The position numbers and the translations under genes are program-made. The notes beneath the pieces were generated by a model, which did no database searches, had not been told where the DNA came from, and saw only the letters and a program-made list of their open reading frames with translations. From Phenylobacterium sp. (GTDB lineage Bacteria; Pseudomonadota; Alphaproteobacteria; Caulobacterales; Caulobacteraceae): 64,000 bases of DNA. This document shows, piece after piece, positions 8,710-17,019 of this stretch (its first letter is position 1; each line of letters starts with the position of its first letter). The stretch spans positions 1-64,000 of the forward strand of contig NZ_JAHBYD010000011.1 in the NCBI RefSeq assembly GCF_019636135.1. The letters are read 5' to 3'.

Positions 8710-9729
8710 ATGGCCACGTTCACGGCCGGCGTCGTCGGCGTCGACTTCGACATCCTGGACCTGGGCCCGCTGGCGTTCGCCGCGATCTCGGGCGCGACAC
8801 CGACGTCGATCGGGCTCACGGTCGCCGGCGTCTCGACCCAGCTTTTCGGCTCCGGTTTCAGCTTCGCGGCCGGCGGCCCTCCCACCGCGGGCGCCATCGG
8901 CCGCATCATCGTCGGCGCCGACGTGGGGACGATCTACGACATCGCGGGCCTGAACCAGTCGGCGGCGCAGTTCCGCGGGTGGGTGCTGGCGGGCGACAGC
9001 GCCTCGGCCAAGGCCGGCCTCTTCTTCGGCGACGACATGTTCACGGGCTCGAACCTCGCGGACCGCCTGCGCGGCTATGCCGGCGCCGACACGATGGTGG
9101 GCGGCGGCGGCGACGATTTCCTCGACGGCGGCGACGGCGACGACATGGTGTTCGGCGGGCTCGGCAACGACACCATCGTCGATCCCGGCGGCTCCAACTA
9201 TCTGCGCGGCGACGAGGGCGACGACGTGATCGTGGGCGGCGCCGGCTTCGACGACATCAACGGCAACATGGGCGACGACACCCTGGAGGGCGGCCCGGGC
9301 GACGACTGGGTGGTCGGCGGCAAGGACGAGGACCGCCTGTCCGGCGGCGCCGGCAACGACCTCGTCTACGGCAACCTCGGCGACGACACCTGCGACGGCG
9401 GCGCCGGCAACGACACCGTGCGCGGCGGCCAGGGGAACGACATCCTGGCGGGCGGCGCGGGCGACGACTTCATCTCGGGCGACCGCGGCGACGACACCAT
9501 GACGGGCGGCGGCGGCGCCGACATCTTCCATTCCTCGTCCGACGCCGGCATCGACCGTGTGCTCGACTTCAGCGTGGCCCAGGGCGACCGGGTGCAACTG
9601 GACCCCGGAACGACCTATACGGTGATCCAGGACGGCGCGGACACCGTAATCCAGATGTCGGAGGGCCAGGTCGTGCTCGTCGGCGTCTCGATGACGAGCC
9701 TGCTCGGAAGCAGCATCTTCGTGGGGTAA
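8710..9729 (+). CDS. RTX (haemolysin-type calcium-binding repeat) secreted protein
   Basis: About 339 residues from the ATG at 8710, with an AAGGAG site at 8698-8703. The first ~110 residues have no signal peptide or known domain. Then follow roughly ten glycine/aspartate nonapeptide repeats of the GGxGxDxhx type (about residues 115-270), which fold into a calcium-bound beta-roll. The C-terminal ~60 residues (IDRVLDFSVAQGDRVQLD onward) resemble the post-repeat region carrying type I secretion signals. No catalytic domain is seen. The next gene encodes a beta-helix protein whose paralogue at 37160-39214 is fused to RTX repeats, so these two may be a split equivalent. No type I exporter genes are in the window. 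Confidence 0.88.
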   Translation: MATFTAGVVGVDFDILDLGPLAFAAISGATPTSIGLTVAGVSTQLFGSGFSFAAGGPPTAGAIGRIIVGADVGTIYDIAGLNQSAAQFRGWVLAGDSASAKAGLFFGDDMFTGSNLADRLRGYAGADTMVGGGGDDFLDGGDGDDMVFGGLGNDTIVDPGGSNYLRGDEGDDVIVGGAGFDDINGNMGDDTLEGGPGDDWVVGGKDEDRLSGGAGNDLVYGNLGDDTCDGGAGNDTVRGGQGNDILAGGAGDDFISGDRGDDTMTGGGGADIFHSSSDAGIDRVLDFSVAQGDRVQLDPGTTYTVIQDGADTVIQMSEGQVVLVGVSMTSLLGSSIFVG

Positions 9730-9812
9730 TCGCCGTGGGAAACATTGGACACGACCGCCCCGATTATGACACTGGCGCTGGCGCATATCGGGTCCATGGC
9801 AGGCGTATTCGC

Positions 9813-10838
9813 ATGAAGCGGCGGTTCGGAACGGGGCGACGGGTCGGCGCGATCCTGGCGTTCGCCATGGCGTTGCCCACGGTCGGCGCCTGCGGCTCGA
9901 GCGGCGCGCGCGAGATCAAGCCCGCCAACATCAACGAGGCGCTCGCCGCCGCCCGCGACGGCGATGTCCTCGTGCTGGGTCGCGGCGACTACGACAACGT
10001 GGTGCTCAAGGGGCGCAAGTTCGCCAGGCCGCTCGTGATCGACGCCAGCGCCGCGACGTTCACCGGCTTCCGGGTCCTGGACAGCGAGGGCGTGACCGTG
10101 CGCGGCGGCGTCTTCAAGCTGCCGGCCGGAGCCGAAGCGCTGAGCGACGGCGGACGGGCGATCTCGATCGATCGCGCGAGGGGCGTGCGGATCGAGCGCG
10201 CGACGTTCATCGGCCCCGGCGCCACGAGCTATGAGCCGGGGGGCGCCTATGGCGAGGGGACCGCCGTCAAGGTGACGACCAGCACCGACGTCGAGGTGCG
10301 CGGCAGCGTGTTCAGGGCGTTCCGGCGCGGCGTATCCTTCAGCAAGTCGGAAGACTTCGTGATCGCCGACAACACCTTCGAGTGGATGCGCTCGGACGGG
10401 ATCAACGTGGCCCTGAGCCGCAAGGGCCGGGTCGAGAACAACCACTGCAAGAGCACCCGGGTGCGCGAAAAGGAACATCCCGACTGCATCCAACTCTGGT
10501 CGCGTCCCGAGGCGGCGCCGACGGCCGACATCGTCATCCGCGGCAACCGCGCCGAGGGGCCCACCCAGGGCATCGGCGCGTTCAACCACGTACGCGACGG
10601 CAAGGACGACGGCGGCTACGACCGCATCACCATCGAGAACAACATCATCAACGTCTCGCGGCCGAACGCGATCACGCTGGTGGACGGGAGGGATTCCGTC
10701 GTGCGGAACAATCAGGTGGCCACCCTGCCCGGCGCCAGGTGGCGGGCGAAGATCAGGGTCAGGGGCGACGTCCGGACGTGCGGCAACACCGTCGGCGAGT
10801 GGGAAGGCAGATCCAAGCAAACCGAACGCGGCTGCTGA
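9813..10838 (+). CDS. Right-handed parallel beta-helix lipoprotein (possible polysaccharide lyase)
   Basis: 341 residues. The lipoprotein signal ends in lipobox VGAC (Cys27), so the protein is probably anchored to a membrane facing the periplasm. The rest is a run of beta-helix turns (VEVRGSVF, FVIADNTFEW, GRVENNHCKS, ITIENNIINV). The EHPDCIQLW block sits where chondroitinase-B/alginate-lyase-type helices have functional residues. It is clearly related to the N-terminal half of the protein at 37160-39214 (DHPDAIQFW). Likely role: trimming or editing the exopolysaccharide in the periplasm, as lyases in EPS loci do. Lyase activity is an inference. Confidence 0.75.
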   Translation: MKRRFGTGRRVGAILAFAMALPTVGACGSSGAREIKPANINEALAAARDGDVLVLGRGDYDNVVLKGRKFARPLVIDASAATFTGFRVLDSEGVTVRGGVFKLPAGAEALSDGGRAISIDRARGVRIERATFIGPGATSYEPGGAYGEGTAVKVTTSTDVEVRGSVFRAFRRGVSFSKSEDFVIADNTFEWMRSDGINVALSRKGRVENNHCKSTRVREKEHPDCIQLWSRPEAAPTADIVIRGNRAEGPTQGIGAFNHVRDGKDDGGYDRITIENNIINVSRPNAITLVDGRDSVVRNNQVATLPGARWRAKIRVRGDVRTCGNTVGEWEGRSKQTERGC

Positions 10839-10851
10839 GGCGGCTGCGGGG

Positions 10852-12285
10852 GTGAAGCGTCGGGGGACGAAGGCTTATTTCGCGGCCAACCTGCTCGTGC
10901 AGGTGGTCGGCCTGCTGCGGTTCATCTTGCTCGCGCGTTTTCTGGGCGCGGAGGAGCTGGGCGTCGCGGCGATGCTCATCCTCACGGCCCAGTTCTTCCA
11001 GTCCGTCAGCGACACCGGCAGCGACCGCTTCCTGATCCAGGACGAAGACGGCGATTCCCCGGTGATGCAGGGCATGATCCACGGGGTCCTGGCCCTGCGG
11101 GGCGTCCTGATCTGCCTGGCGCTCATCCTGTTCGGCGGGCCGGTGGCCAGGCTCTTCAACGAGCCGGAACTGACGATGTCCTTCATCGGACTGTCCCTGG
11201 CGCCGCTGATCGGAGGGTTCACACACCTGGACCTGCGCCGCGTGCAGCGCGAGGGTGATTTCCGGCCGGAATCCTGGGGCCTGATCGTCGCCGAGCCGCT
11301 GGGCCTGATCTGCACCGTCGCGGCGGCCGCGATCACCCACGACCACACGGCCGTCATCTACGGGCTCACCGCGCGGGCCCTGGGCCAGACCGTCGTCTCG
11401 CACCTCACGGCCGAGCGGCCCTACCGCTGGGCCTGGTCCAAGCCGATGTGGGACCGCTTCTCGGGCTTCGCCATGCCCCTCTTCCTGAACGGCCTGCTGC
11501 TGTTCTTCGGCTCCCAGGGCGACCGGGTCCTGATCGGCGCCAACCTGGGCTCGACCGCCCTGGGGCACTACAGCGCCATCCTCCTGCTGATCTACTACCC
11601 GTCAGGGATGCTGACCCGCTTCCTGGTGGGGATCTCGCTGCCCCCCGTCGCGCGCGCGCGCAACGATCCGGAACGCTTCCAGGAAGAGACCAACCGGCTC
11701 GGCGGGCGCACCCTGCTGCTGGCGCTGTCCATGATGTTCGGGTTCGCGCTGGTCGCCCCGGTCTCCACGGTCCTGTTCTACGGCAAGAGCTTCGCCCAGC
11801 CGCTGGAGCTGTTCGCCCTGATCGGCGCCCTGCAGTCCGCGCGCTTCCTCAGGACGTGGCTGACGACCATCGCCAACAGCATCGGCAAGAGCACCATCAT
11901 CCTGCTCAACAACGTCGCCCGCCTGCTGGGCCTGGGCGCGGCGCTCCTGGTCAATCAACTGTTCCACAGCCTGGACGCCATCGTCATCAGCTTCATCCTG
12001 GGCGAGGTCGCTTCGCTGCTGGTGGCCTTGGCCCTGCTGCGTCGAGCCAACGCGGTTTCGATAAACCGCGAGCTCGGGCGGGTCCTCATCTTCCTGGCCG
12101 GCTGCGCCGCGGCGGTGGCGTGCGCCTGGACTCTTGAAGCGCGGTGGTACGGGTTCCTGGCCGCGGCCGGAGCGTTCACCGCCGCCTATGCCGTCCTGCT
12201 CCTGCGTTCGGAGCGGAACGTGATCAGCGAACTCGTGGACTACGCGTCGCGTCGCGTCCGTAAGGCGCTGGCGCGGCCACGCTGA
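10852..12285 (+). CDS. wzx: Wzx-type oligosaccharide flippase (polysaccharide biosynthesis/MOP family)
   Basis: A 477-residue polytopic protein with 12 or more hydrophobic segments. The start is typical of the family (AANLLVQVVGLLRFILLARFLGAEELG), with conserved blocks near SDTGSDRFLIQ and NGLLLFFGSQGDRVLIG. It would flip lipid-linked repeat units to the periplasm for Wzy. It has a GTG start 13 nt after the beta-helix lipoprotein stop, so it is probably cotranscribed with it. Its last 62 nt overlap, tail to tail, the small membrane-protein gene on the other strand. Confidence 0.9.
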   Translation: MKRRGTKAYFAANLLVQVVGLLRFILLARFLGAEELGVAAMLILTAQFFQSVSDTGSDRFLIQDEDGDSPVMQGMIHGVLALRGVLICLALILFGGPVARLFNEPELTMSFIGLSLAPLIGGFTHLDLRRVQREGDFRPESWGLIVAEPLGLICTVAAAAITHDHTAVIYGLTARALGQTVVSHLTAERPYRWAWSKPMWDRFSGFAMPLFLNGLLLFFGSQGDRVLIGANLGSTALGHYSAILLLIYYPSGMLTRFLVGISLPPVARARNDPERFQEETNRLGGRTLLLALSMMFGFALVAPVSTVLFYGKSFAQPLELFALIGALQSARFLRTWLTTIANSIGKSTIILLNNVARLLGLGAALLVNQLFHSLDAIVISFILGEVASLLVALALLRRANAVSINRELGRVLIFLAGCAAAVACAWTLEARWYGFLAAAGAFTAAYAVLLLRSERNVISELVDYASRRVRKALARPR

Positions 12286-12421
12286 CGCCGGCGCGTTCGG
12301 CCTGCTCCTGCTCCTGCTTCTTGCGCCGCCGCTCGAACGCGCCGCGGGCAAGAAGGTCCCAGACGACGGCTCCGACGACGCAGAGGAAGAGGATCAGAAG
12401 GGCGTACGGCTCCAAAAGCAT
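12224..12421 (-). CDS. Small single-span membrane protein (65 aa)
   Basis: 65 residues: one hydrophobic segment (about 5-24, ALLILFLCVVGAVVWDLLA), then a very basic charged helix (FERRRKKQEQEQ) and a short tail. The ATG lies 1 nt after the stop of the glycosyltransferase gene (TGA-c-ATG), so translation is almost certainly coupled. That is the main support for it being real. It is the last gene of the minus-strand EPS operon (19090 to 12224) and overlaps the end of wzx in antisense. Function unknown; membrane topology suggests an accessory of the glycosyltransferase or exosortase. Confidence 0.6.
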   Translation of the reverse strand: MLLEPYALLILFLCVVGAVVWDLLARGAFERRRKKQEQEQAERAGVSVAAPAPYGRDATRSPRVR

Positions 12422-12422
12422 G

Positions 12423-13358
12423 TCAGCCTCCCGATGCTGTCAGAGGGATCCAACTCGGCCTCCCGCGCCGTCCACGGATCCCCGCGAACCAGCCGGAAAA
12501 GGCGTAGCCGAGCTGCGCCCAGGCCCTGCGTCGGCCATACCGCGCCAGGATGACGAGCGCCGCCGCGGGCGTCACGATCCATAGCAGCGCCGGCCGCCGG
12601 TCGCGGGTGAGCAGGATGCGGTTCCGCTCATTGAGATAGACCGGCGTGCGCGGCATCTCGCGGAAGGCCGCGGCCGATCCGGTCGTCGAGCCGGCATGAT
12701 GGCGGACCCTCGCGTCGGGCGCGAAACCGAGGCGCATCCCGAGCGGCTCCCCGCGCAGGAACCACTCGACCTCCTCGCAATACAGGAAGTAGTCCTCGCG
12801 CATCGGGCCGACGACCCGCAGGAACTCGCGGCCGACCAGGGCGCAGGCGCCGCTGATGAAGTTCTGCCGCCCCTCGATGGCCGGTCGGAATCCCGCCTCG
12901 GCGGCGGGCCGCCCGCGGCCGAGGGATTCGGCGCGCCCCAGCATCCACTGCCAATGGCCGCCGTCCGACTGGACGCTCCCGTCGTCGAGATAGATCGTGC
13001 AGCCGACCGCCTCGCAATCGCCCTGCTGCAGCCGCCGCACGCAGGCGCCCAGGGCGCCGGGCTCGGCTTCGGTGTCGGGGTTGAGGACCCACCAGGCGTC
13101 CGCGTCCGGCGCGGCGGCCATGGCCCGGTTCACGCCGCCCGCGTAGCCGACGTTGCCTTCGGCCATGATGATCCGGACCGGCTGTCCGCCCCCGAGGCGC
13201 GCCGGCAGCGCCGCCTGCAGGGCGTCGAACGCGGCCGCCCCGCCGTTCTCGCAGATCACGACTTCGAAGTCGGTGTGCTCCGAGCTCTCGAGCGCGTGCA
13301 GGCAGGCGACGATGTCGCCCGCGTTGCGAAACCCGACGATGGCGATCGCCACATGCAT
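12423..13358 (-). CDS. Family 2 glycosyltransferase (rhamnosyltransferase-like)
   Basis: 311 residues with a GT-A fold beginning MHVAIAIVGFRNAGDIVACL. The nucleotide-sugar block includes ENGGAAAF, GNVGYAGGVN (a hallmark of rhamnosyl-type GT2 enzymes) and a metal-site-like NPDTE motif replacing the usual DxD. FLYCEEVEWFLRG supplies the catalytic acidic residues. It probably adds one sugar of the EPS repeat unit on the cytoplasmic face. It starts 10 nt after the epsI stop in the minus-strand operon. The sugar donor cannot be read from sequence, but rfbA/rfbB downstream make a dTDP-sugar precursor available. Confidence 0.87.
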   Translation of the reverse strand: MHVAIAIVGFRNAGDIVACLHALESSEHTDFEVVICENGGAAAFDALQAALPARLGGGQPVRIIMAEGNVGYAGGVNRAMAAAPDADAWWVLNPDTEAEPGALGACVRRLQQGDCEAVGCTIYLDDGSVQSDGGHWQWMLGRAESLGRGRPAAEAGFRPAIEGRQNFISGACALVGREFLRVVGPMREDYFLYCEEVEWFLRGEPLGMRLGFAPDARVRHHAGSTTGSAAAFREMPRTPVYLNERNRILLTRDRRPALLWIVTPAAALVILARYGRRRAWAQLGYAFSGWFAGIRGRRGRPSWIPLTASGG

Positions 13359-13368
13359 CGGGCGTCGC

Positions 13369-14058
13369 CTAGGCGAGGCGGCGAGCCAGGCTCGTCCCGA
13401 TGAAGGCGGGAAGTTGCTTCGGCTGGACCGCGCGCAGCATGAGCGGAATGAACGAATCCAGCGTGTTGAACGCCACGTCCGGAACGTCGCCGAACGTCGA
13501 GAGGCGGATCAGGACGCCATCCGGCACGTAGCCTTCCATGGCGTTCTGCAGCCGCGCCGTGCGCTGGTCGCCGGCGCTCTGCGGCAGGCGCTCGCCGAGC
13601 CGGGTCCAGTAGATGATGTTCTCGACGCGATCCTCGGTCGAGGCGATGACGCGCCGGGCCGGCACCGAGACGCTCGGCGAAACGACGACGTCCGTCGCCT
13701 TGCTCAGTTGGATCGTATAGCCGACCGCCGGATAGCAGCTCTCCGGCCGGTGCAACTGCAGGAGGTCGCTCTGCGTGTCGCCGTAGGCGATGAGCATCAT
13801 CACCTCGTGCCCCGTCTGATCGTAGTACAGCCGGCTGACGGTCTCGCTGTAGAGCGTCTTGGCCAGTCGGCCCGCCATGGCGGGATTGACGAGGGTCGTG
13901 TCCTCCGACTCCCAGCCCGAGAACGTCTGCGGCAAGGCGCCGGAGATCGTCGCGCCCTTGCCGAGCAGCGTCAGTCGCTTGCGCGGCCGCAACGCCTCGG
14001 CCGTCCCGAGCCCGCCGACCGCCAGCCCCGCCAGGAGCAAGTCACGCCTCTTGATCAC
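13369..14058 (-). CDS. epsI: Exosortase-associated protein EpsI
   Basis: 229 residues from a GTG at 14058 that overlaps the exosortase stop (GTGA), a strong reason for this start over the longer frame to 14256. An N-terminal basic stretch (MIKRRDLLL) and one hydrophobic segment precede a periplasmic domain carrying the EpsI signature HRPESCYPAVGY. EpsI proteins accompany, or are fused to, exosortases in EPS loci. They are thought to help in processing of PEP-CTERM proteins or coupling to polymer export. The exact biochemical role is not established. Confidence 0.9.
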   Translation of the reverse strand: MIKRRDLLLAGLAVGGLGTAEALRPRKRLTLLGKGATISGALPQTFSGWESEDTTLVNPAMAGRLAKTLYSETVSRLYYDQTGHEVMMLIAYGDTQSDLLQLHRPESCYPAVGYTIQLSKATDVVVSPSVSVPARRVIASTEDRVENIIYWTRLGERLPQSAGDQRTARLQNAMEGYVPDGVLIRLSTFGDVPDVAFNTLDSFIPLMLRAVQPKQLPAFIGTSLARRLA

Positions 14059-14942
14059 GCGTTTCTCACCTTCAGGAGCCGGGACGCCACGCTGTCGATC
14101 GCGAACATGAGCAGCAGCGACACGGCAAAGAGGAACAGGCCGGCGGTGACGTGCAGGAAGCCCTGCCCGACCGCGTCGCCGAAGAAGTAGGTCAGGAGGA
14201 TCAGCGCGATGATCCGCAGCACGTTCGCGAAGATCGCGATCGGGATGATCAGGCACACGAGGAAGAGCGAGTAGCGCCAGCCCGCATTGCGCAACAGGTA
14301 GATGTAGAAGGTCGTGATCGCGATGAGGCCGATCAGCGAGTTCAGGCCGGAGCAGGCGTCTTCCACCAGCAGTTGGTAGGGCCCGACGGTCATCGTGACG
14401 CCTTCACGCACGATCGGGATGCCGAACGGCTCGACGATGCTGGCCGACAGCCAGGAGACCAGCAGCTTCAGCGGGGCCGTGAACTGGTCGAGCGCCCAGC
14501 CCGGGACCGGCAGCAGCAGGCCCAGGTAGACGATCGGGAACCAGTTGCGGAGCATCACCGGGATGCCGAACCGGTCGTGCAGGACGCACAGTCCGAAGCC
14601 GTACAGGCCCGCCGCCTCGAGGCTGATCAGGTCGTAGGCGCGGCCGAAGACGTAGATCCCGAGCGAAGCCGCGACGCCCAGCAGCGTCAGGATGAAATTG
14701 CCCGGCTTGGCCTCCGCGGTCATGTCCGGGAAGCGGCGCCACAGCAGCCACGCGCCGGTCGCGAGCACGATGGGGCCGTGCGCCCCGATCTCCTTGCTCC
14801 AGACCTGCACGCCCAGCCGGTAGAGCGTCGGGACGGCCATGATCAGCAGGCCCGCCAGGATCGGCAGGTTCCTGAGCCAGGTCGCCGCCGACAGCGGCGG
14901 CGGGGCGGGATTGTCTTGTGAAACGCTCGCCATGTCGCTCAT
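14055..14942 (-). CDS. xrt: Exosortase (PEP-CTERM processing transpeptidase-like membrane enzyme)
   Basis: 295 residues, about eight membrane segments. All three catalytic residues of the family are visible: Cys197 in DACSGLNSL, Arg243 in FANVLRI and His264 in GFLHVTAG. Exosortases cleave C-terminal PEP-CTERM signals during export, analogously to sortases. Start ATG at 14942 overlaps the preceding stop by 1 nt (TGATG). A PEPxxWA-type substrate is encoded 9.3 kb away at 24226-24921, so the system looks complete. The exact subtype cannot be assigned without profile searches. Confidence 0.92.
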   Translation of the reverse strand: MSDMASVSQDNPAPPPLSAATWLRNLPILAGLLIMAVPTLYRLGVQVWSKEIGAHGPIVLATGAWLLWRRFPDMTAEAKPGNFILTLLGVAASLGIYVFGRAYDLISLEAAGLYGFGLCVLHDRFGIPVMLRNWFPIVYLGLLLPVPGWALDQFTAPLKLLVSWLSASIVEPFGIPIVREGVTMTVGPYQLLVEDACSGLNSLIGLIAITTFYIYLLRNAGWRYSLFLVCLIIPIAIFANVLRIIALILLTYFFGDAVGQGFLHVTAGLFLFAVSLLLMFAIDSVASRLLKVRNA

Positions 14943-15655
14943 CAGGTGTCGTTCAGGACCGTTCCGACCACCTTGACGCCATCCTCCTGCAGCTTGGTCG
15001 TCAGGGTCGAGAGTTCGCTCATGCGCGAGACATGCGTGCGCGCCACGATGAGCGCATAGCCGACCATGCGGGCCTCGAGACGCTCGTCGGCGCCGACGTC
15101 CGCGGCGGTGGTGTCCACGATCGTGAACTCGAAGTCGCGCAGGCAGCGGTCGATGACGCGCTTGAACGTCTCGCCGGCCAGGAGCTCCTGCGGGTTTGCG
15201 GCCGCGCCGCCGGAATACAGGATCGAGAGGTTCGGCAGGACCTCCGGGTGGATGCACTCGCTCAGCGTCGGGCCGTTGACGGCGAGGCAATCCCTGAGTC
15301 CCGGACGCTGCGCCAGCGGCCGGATGAACTTGTCGACCTGCGGTGTCCGCAGATCGCCGTCGATGAGCAGCGTGGCGACGCCGGCCTGCGCCAGCGCGAC
15401 CGCGAGGTTGACCGCCGTGAACGTACAGCCCGCCCCGCTGCTCGCCGCGCAGATGGCGAGACTCCGCCGCCCCTCCTGCAGGTGGCGCGCCACGAGATGG
15501 GTGCGCACGGTGCGGATCGCCTCGGCCTCGGCGGCCCGGGTCTCCGACATGGCGACGACGTCAGGCGAGATCTCGTAGCGGAACTCGCCGTCGGTCCCGA
15601 GGCTTTCGACCTGCTGGACGGCCGGCGCCGCAACGGCGTCGGATGAGCGCGTCAT
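14942..15655 (-). CDS. CpsD/CapB-like tyrosine-kinase-fold ATPase with a degenerate Walker A motif (copy 1)
   Basis: 237 residues. The P-loop position reads SSGAGCTFT (about 72-80), where kinases have GxGK(S/T); Cys77 replaces the essential lysine. Walker A' (LLIDGDLRTP, Asp99/Asp101) and Walker B (FTIVDTTA) are kept. There is no tyrosine-rich C-terminal tail. Bacterial tyrosine kinases cycle the partner co-polymerase by ATP-driven oligomerisation and autophosphorylation, and this protein probably cannot do so in the usual way. It overlaps the co-polymerase gene by 4 nt and the exosortase gene by 1 nt, so the three are tightly coupled. A paralogue with the same defect lies at 21957-22718. Confidence 0.85.
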   Translation of the reverse strand: MTRSSDAVAAPAVQQVESLGTDGEFRYEISPDVVAMSETRAAEAEAIRTVRTHLVARHLQEGRRSLAICAASSGAGCTFTAVNLAVALAQAGVATLLIDGDLRTPQVDKFIRPLAQRPGLRDCLAVNGPTLSECIHPEVLPNLSILYSGGAAANPQELLAGETFKRVIDRCLRDFEFTIVDTTAADVGADERLEARMVGYALIVARTHVSRMSELSTLTTKLQEDGVKVVGTVLNDT

Positions 15656-16998
15656 GCCCGGGCCACCTTAGGCTGCACCCGCTTGCGCGGGATCGAGAAC
15701 GCGAGGAGCGGACCGCGACGACGCCGCGCGCTCGGGTTCTGGAGGACCGCGAGCACCGGCGCGTCGACCACGCTGGCCAGATCGCTCGCGCTGCGGACGC
15801 GGCGGGTGATGAGCTCGAGCAGCAGCGCGATCATCACGCCGAAGGCCAGCCCGAGCGGGATCGAGACGCCCATCGTCAGGCCCTTCTTCGGGAAGTCGGG
15901 TGCCTGCGGCGTCGCGGCGGCGGCGAGCGGCACGACGCCCGCCTCCAGCACCTCGGCTTCCTGGTTGAGTTGCGCGGCCCGGGCCAGCGCCTTGTTGTAC
16001 TGATCCCGGCGCAGGTCGATCTCGTCCTGCATCAGCTTGAGGCGCTCGACCGTGCTCCGCTGGGCCATGACCTTGGCCTTCTGCTCCTCGAGCAGCCCGG
16101 CGGTCGCACGCGCGGCGGAGATCGCGGCGCTGGCCGCCGCACCCGCGGTGTTGCGTTCCGTCGCCACCTGCTGGACCAGCACCGTGCGCTTGGCGCGCAT
16201 GGCCTGCAGCGCGGGGTGGTTCGGGCCGAGGCTCTTCTGGGCTTCGGCGATTTCCGCATCGAGCTGGGCCAGTTGGATCGCGCTGGGCGCCGAGCTGGGC
16301 GGGGCGGCCGCGACCGGAGCGCCGGCGGCCGAGGCCAGCGCCGAGAGGCGCGCCTGGTCGATGTCGATCTTGTCGGGTTGCAGGACGATGCCGCTGGACC
16401 GTTCCAGGGCCGCCTTGTCGTTCTCGGCCTTGAAGAGGATGCCCCGGGTCTTGTTGGCCTGGTCCTCGTACCATGCCGCGTTGCGCCGCGCGTTGTCGCG
16501 GCGGGTCTGCAGGGTCATGTCCACATAGGCCTGGCGCAGGGCGTCCGCGACGGTCTTGGCTTCTTCGGGCGACTTCGAGGTGTAGGTCACCTCGAGGATG
16601 TTGCTGCCCGAGATCAGGGTCGCGTTCGCGCCGGCGACCACCTTGTTCGTGGCCCAGTGCTGGAAGTCGAGCTCCCGCCCGCTGTCGCGCTCACGGTACT
16701 CGCGCTGCAGCGCCTTGTTCTGGCTCCACTTCAGATCGTCGACCACGCGCCGCGCGACCTGGATGTCCTTGATGAGTTCGATCTGGGTCTTGATGTAGCC
16801 GCGCAGGAACGCCGTCGACATGACCTGGCCCGTCACCGGGTCGGGCTTGATGACGTCGAGCATGACGCGCGACTGGGCCACATAGCGCGGCGGAATGAGC
16901 TGGACCGTCGTGGTCGCCGCGATGAACGCGACCGCCGTGACGATCAGGATCAGGTTCTTGTAGGCCCAGATGATCCGGAGGAACTGGAATATGCTCAT
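15652..16998 (-). CDS. Wzz/GumC-family polysaccharide co-polymerase (copy 1)
   Basis: 448 residues. Two membrane segments flank a long periplasmic helical domain: an N-terminal one (about 13-35, LILIVTAVAFIAATTTVQLIPP region) and a C-terminal one (about 375-397). Typical blocks are RYVAQSRVMLDVIKPDPVTG and the ANATLISGSNILEVTYTSK strand pattern. The middle is coiled-coil rich (about 165-345). The cytoplasmic tail is short and basic, without a kinase domain; that is supplied by the coupled downstream CpsD-like gene. Likely role: setting polymer chain length with Wzy and linking to the outer-membrane exporter. The second copy at 22715-24061 has the same length. Confidence 0.9.
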   Translation of the reverse strand: MSIFQFLRIIWAYKNLILIVTAVAFIAATTTVQLIPPRYVAQSRVMLDVIKPDPVTGQVMSTAFLRGYIKTQIELIKDIQVARRVVDDLKWSQNKALQREYRERDSGRELDFQHWATNKVVAGANATLISGSNILEVTYTSKSPEEAKTVADALRQAYVDMTLQTRRDNARRNAAWYEDQANKTRGILFKAENDKAALERSSGIVLQPDKIDIDQARLSALASAAGAPVAAAPPSSAPSAIQLAQLDAEIAEAQKSLGPNHPALQAMRAKRTVLVQQVATERNTAGAAASAAISAARATAGLLEEQKAKVMAQRSTVERLKLMQDEIDLRRDQYNKALARAAQLNQEAEVLEAGVVPLAAAATPQAPDFPKKGLTMGVSIPLGLAFGVMIALLLELITRRVRSASDLASVVDAPVLAVLQNPSARRRRGPLLAFSIPRKRVQPKVARA

Positions 16999-17019
16999 GG
17001 TGCGGCTCCCTGCGCCCGG

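Noticed and set aside
9061..9520. Tandem DNA repeats in the RTX gene as a possible minisatellite or CRISPR-like array
   Set aside because: The periodicity (27 bp) follows the nonapeptide codons and varies at third positions; it is protein-level repetition.
8587..9786. Long minus-strand frame (399 codons) opposite the RTX gene
   Set aside because: It is the antisense image of the Gly/Asp repeat region, rich in Val/Ala/His runs, without a start site or domain. The plus-strand RTX reading has a ribosome-binding site and clear repeats.
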